The notes under the pieces are model-generated. The model saw only the letters and a program-made list of their open reading frames with translations. It did no database searches and was not told where the DNA came from. DNA of 64,000 nt from Bacteroidia bacterium. Its GTDB lineage: Bacteria > Bacteroidota > Bacteroidia > J057. Location of the stretch: positions 1 to 64,000 of the forward strand of contig JALEFZ010000066.1 in the NCBI GenBank assembly GCA_022760475.1. Reading direction: 5' to 3'. Position numbers and translations under genes: made by a program. Below, one piece after another: positions 63,958 through 64,000 of this stretch. How positions within the stretch are numbered: position 1 is the first letter of the stretch; each line of letters starts with the position of its first letter.

Positions 63958-64000
63958 AGAACCCCCATTTGAACTAGGCAACTAATGCTACTAATATGTC

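Noticed and set aside
1-64000. tRNA, rRNA, CRISPR or insertion sequences
   Set aside because: I scanned the gaps for TPsiC-type segments, tandem spaced repeats and transposase motifs and found none that hold up by eye.

Overview
The window looks like a stretch of chromosome from a Bacteroidota bacterium, most likely order Cytophagales. Pointers are two proteins with type IX secretion (T9SS) C-terminal signals, one of type A and one of type B, a GldF-like permease, an ECF sigma / FecR / TonB-receptor set with STN and carboxypeptidase-like N-terminal domains, an acylornithine-type carbamoyltransferase in the arginine cluster, and promoters with the Bacteroidota -7 box TAnnTTTG. There are no tRNA, rRNA, CRISPR, transposase or phage genes that I can see. 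Most genes are ordinary core genes in short operons, often closed by very clear intrinsic terminators.

Layout. 1-4400 (minus strand): leucine dehydrogenase, nusB, NAD-type isocitrate dehydrogenase, a DUF1573 lipoprotein, yajC and the start of a YbbR-like gene. 4500-12500: a solitary nuoD, a 1893-residue PKD-repeat surface protein with a T9SS type B signal, and a small lipoprotein that seems to be transcribed without a leader. 12500-16600: MacB-like permease, sodium:solute symporter, WbqC-like protein, ArsR regulator. 16900-24000: ribBA, a GT-C-like membrane protein, a LytS/LytR two-component pair, a possible small RNA, hemB, gldF. 24100-33600: subtilisin-like lipoprotein, ferredoxin and its reductase, TetR regulator, coiled-coil lipoprotein, the N-end-rule pair clpS-aat, an S1/P1-phospholipase C-like enzyme and a DUF4382 lipoprotein. 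33700-42300: ECF sigma, anti-sigma and TonB receptor, a DASS transporter, arginase, and a ceramidase-like membrane protein. 42400-48200: arginine biosynthesis operon (GNAT, argG, argC, argF', argB, argE; argD and argH absent). 48200-54700: a GC-richer stretch with a PagL-like protein and a T9SS type A FG-GAP protein, then an orphan LytS-type kinase, lipoproteins, a CPXCG protein and an SDR. 54700-64000: a catalytically dead arginase-like protein translationally coupled to an MlaF-like ATPase, a GNAT-like protein, ahcY, a regulator made of a degenerate kinase, a degenerate receiver and an AraC domain, then a cyclic-nucleotide-binding protein and a TolC-family exporter reaching the window end.

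The least explained parts are the dead arginase/ABC pair (54695-56580), the triply fused pseudo-signalling regulator with the adjoining cNMP/TolC genes (60003-64000), the arginine operon with an atypical carbamoyltransferase specificity residue and a Cys-rich GNAT, and several RNA-level signals (orphan terminator before hemB, hairpins before the TonB receptor and DASS genes, terminator/promoter overlap at 11909-11972).
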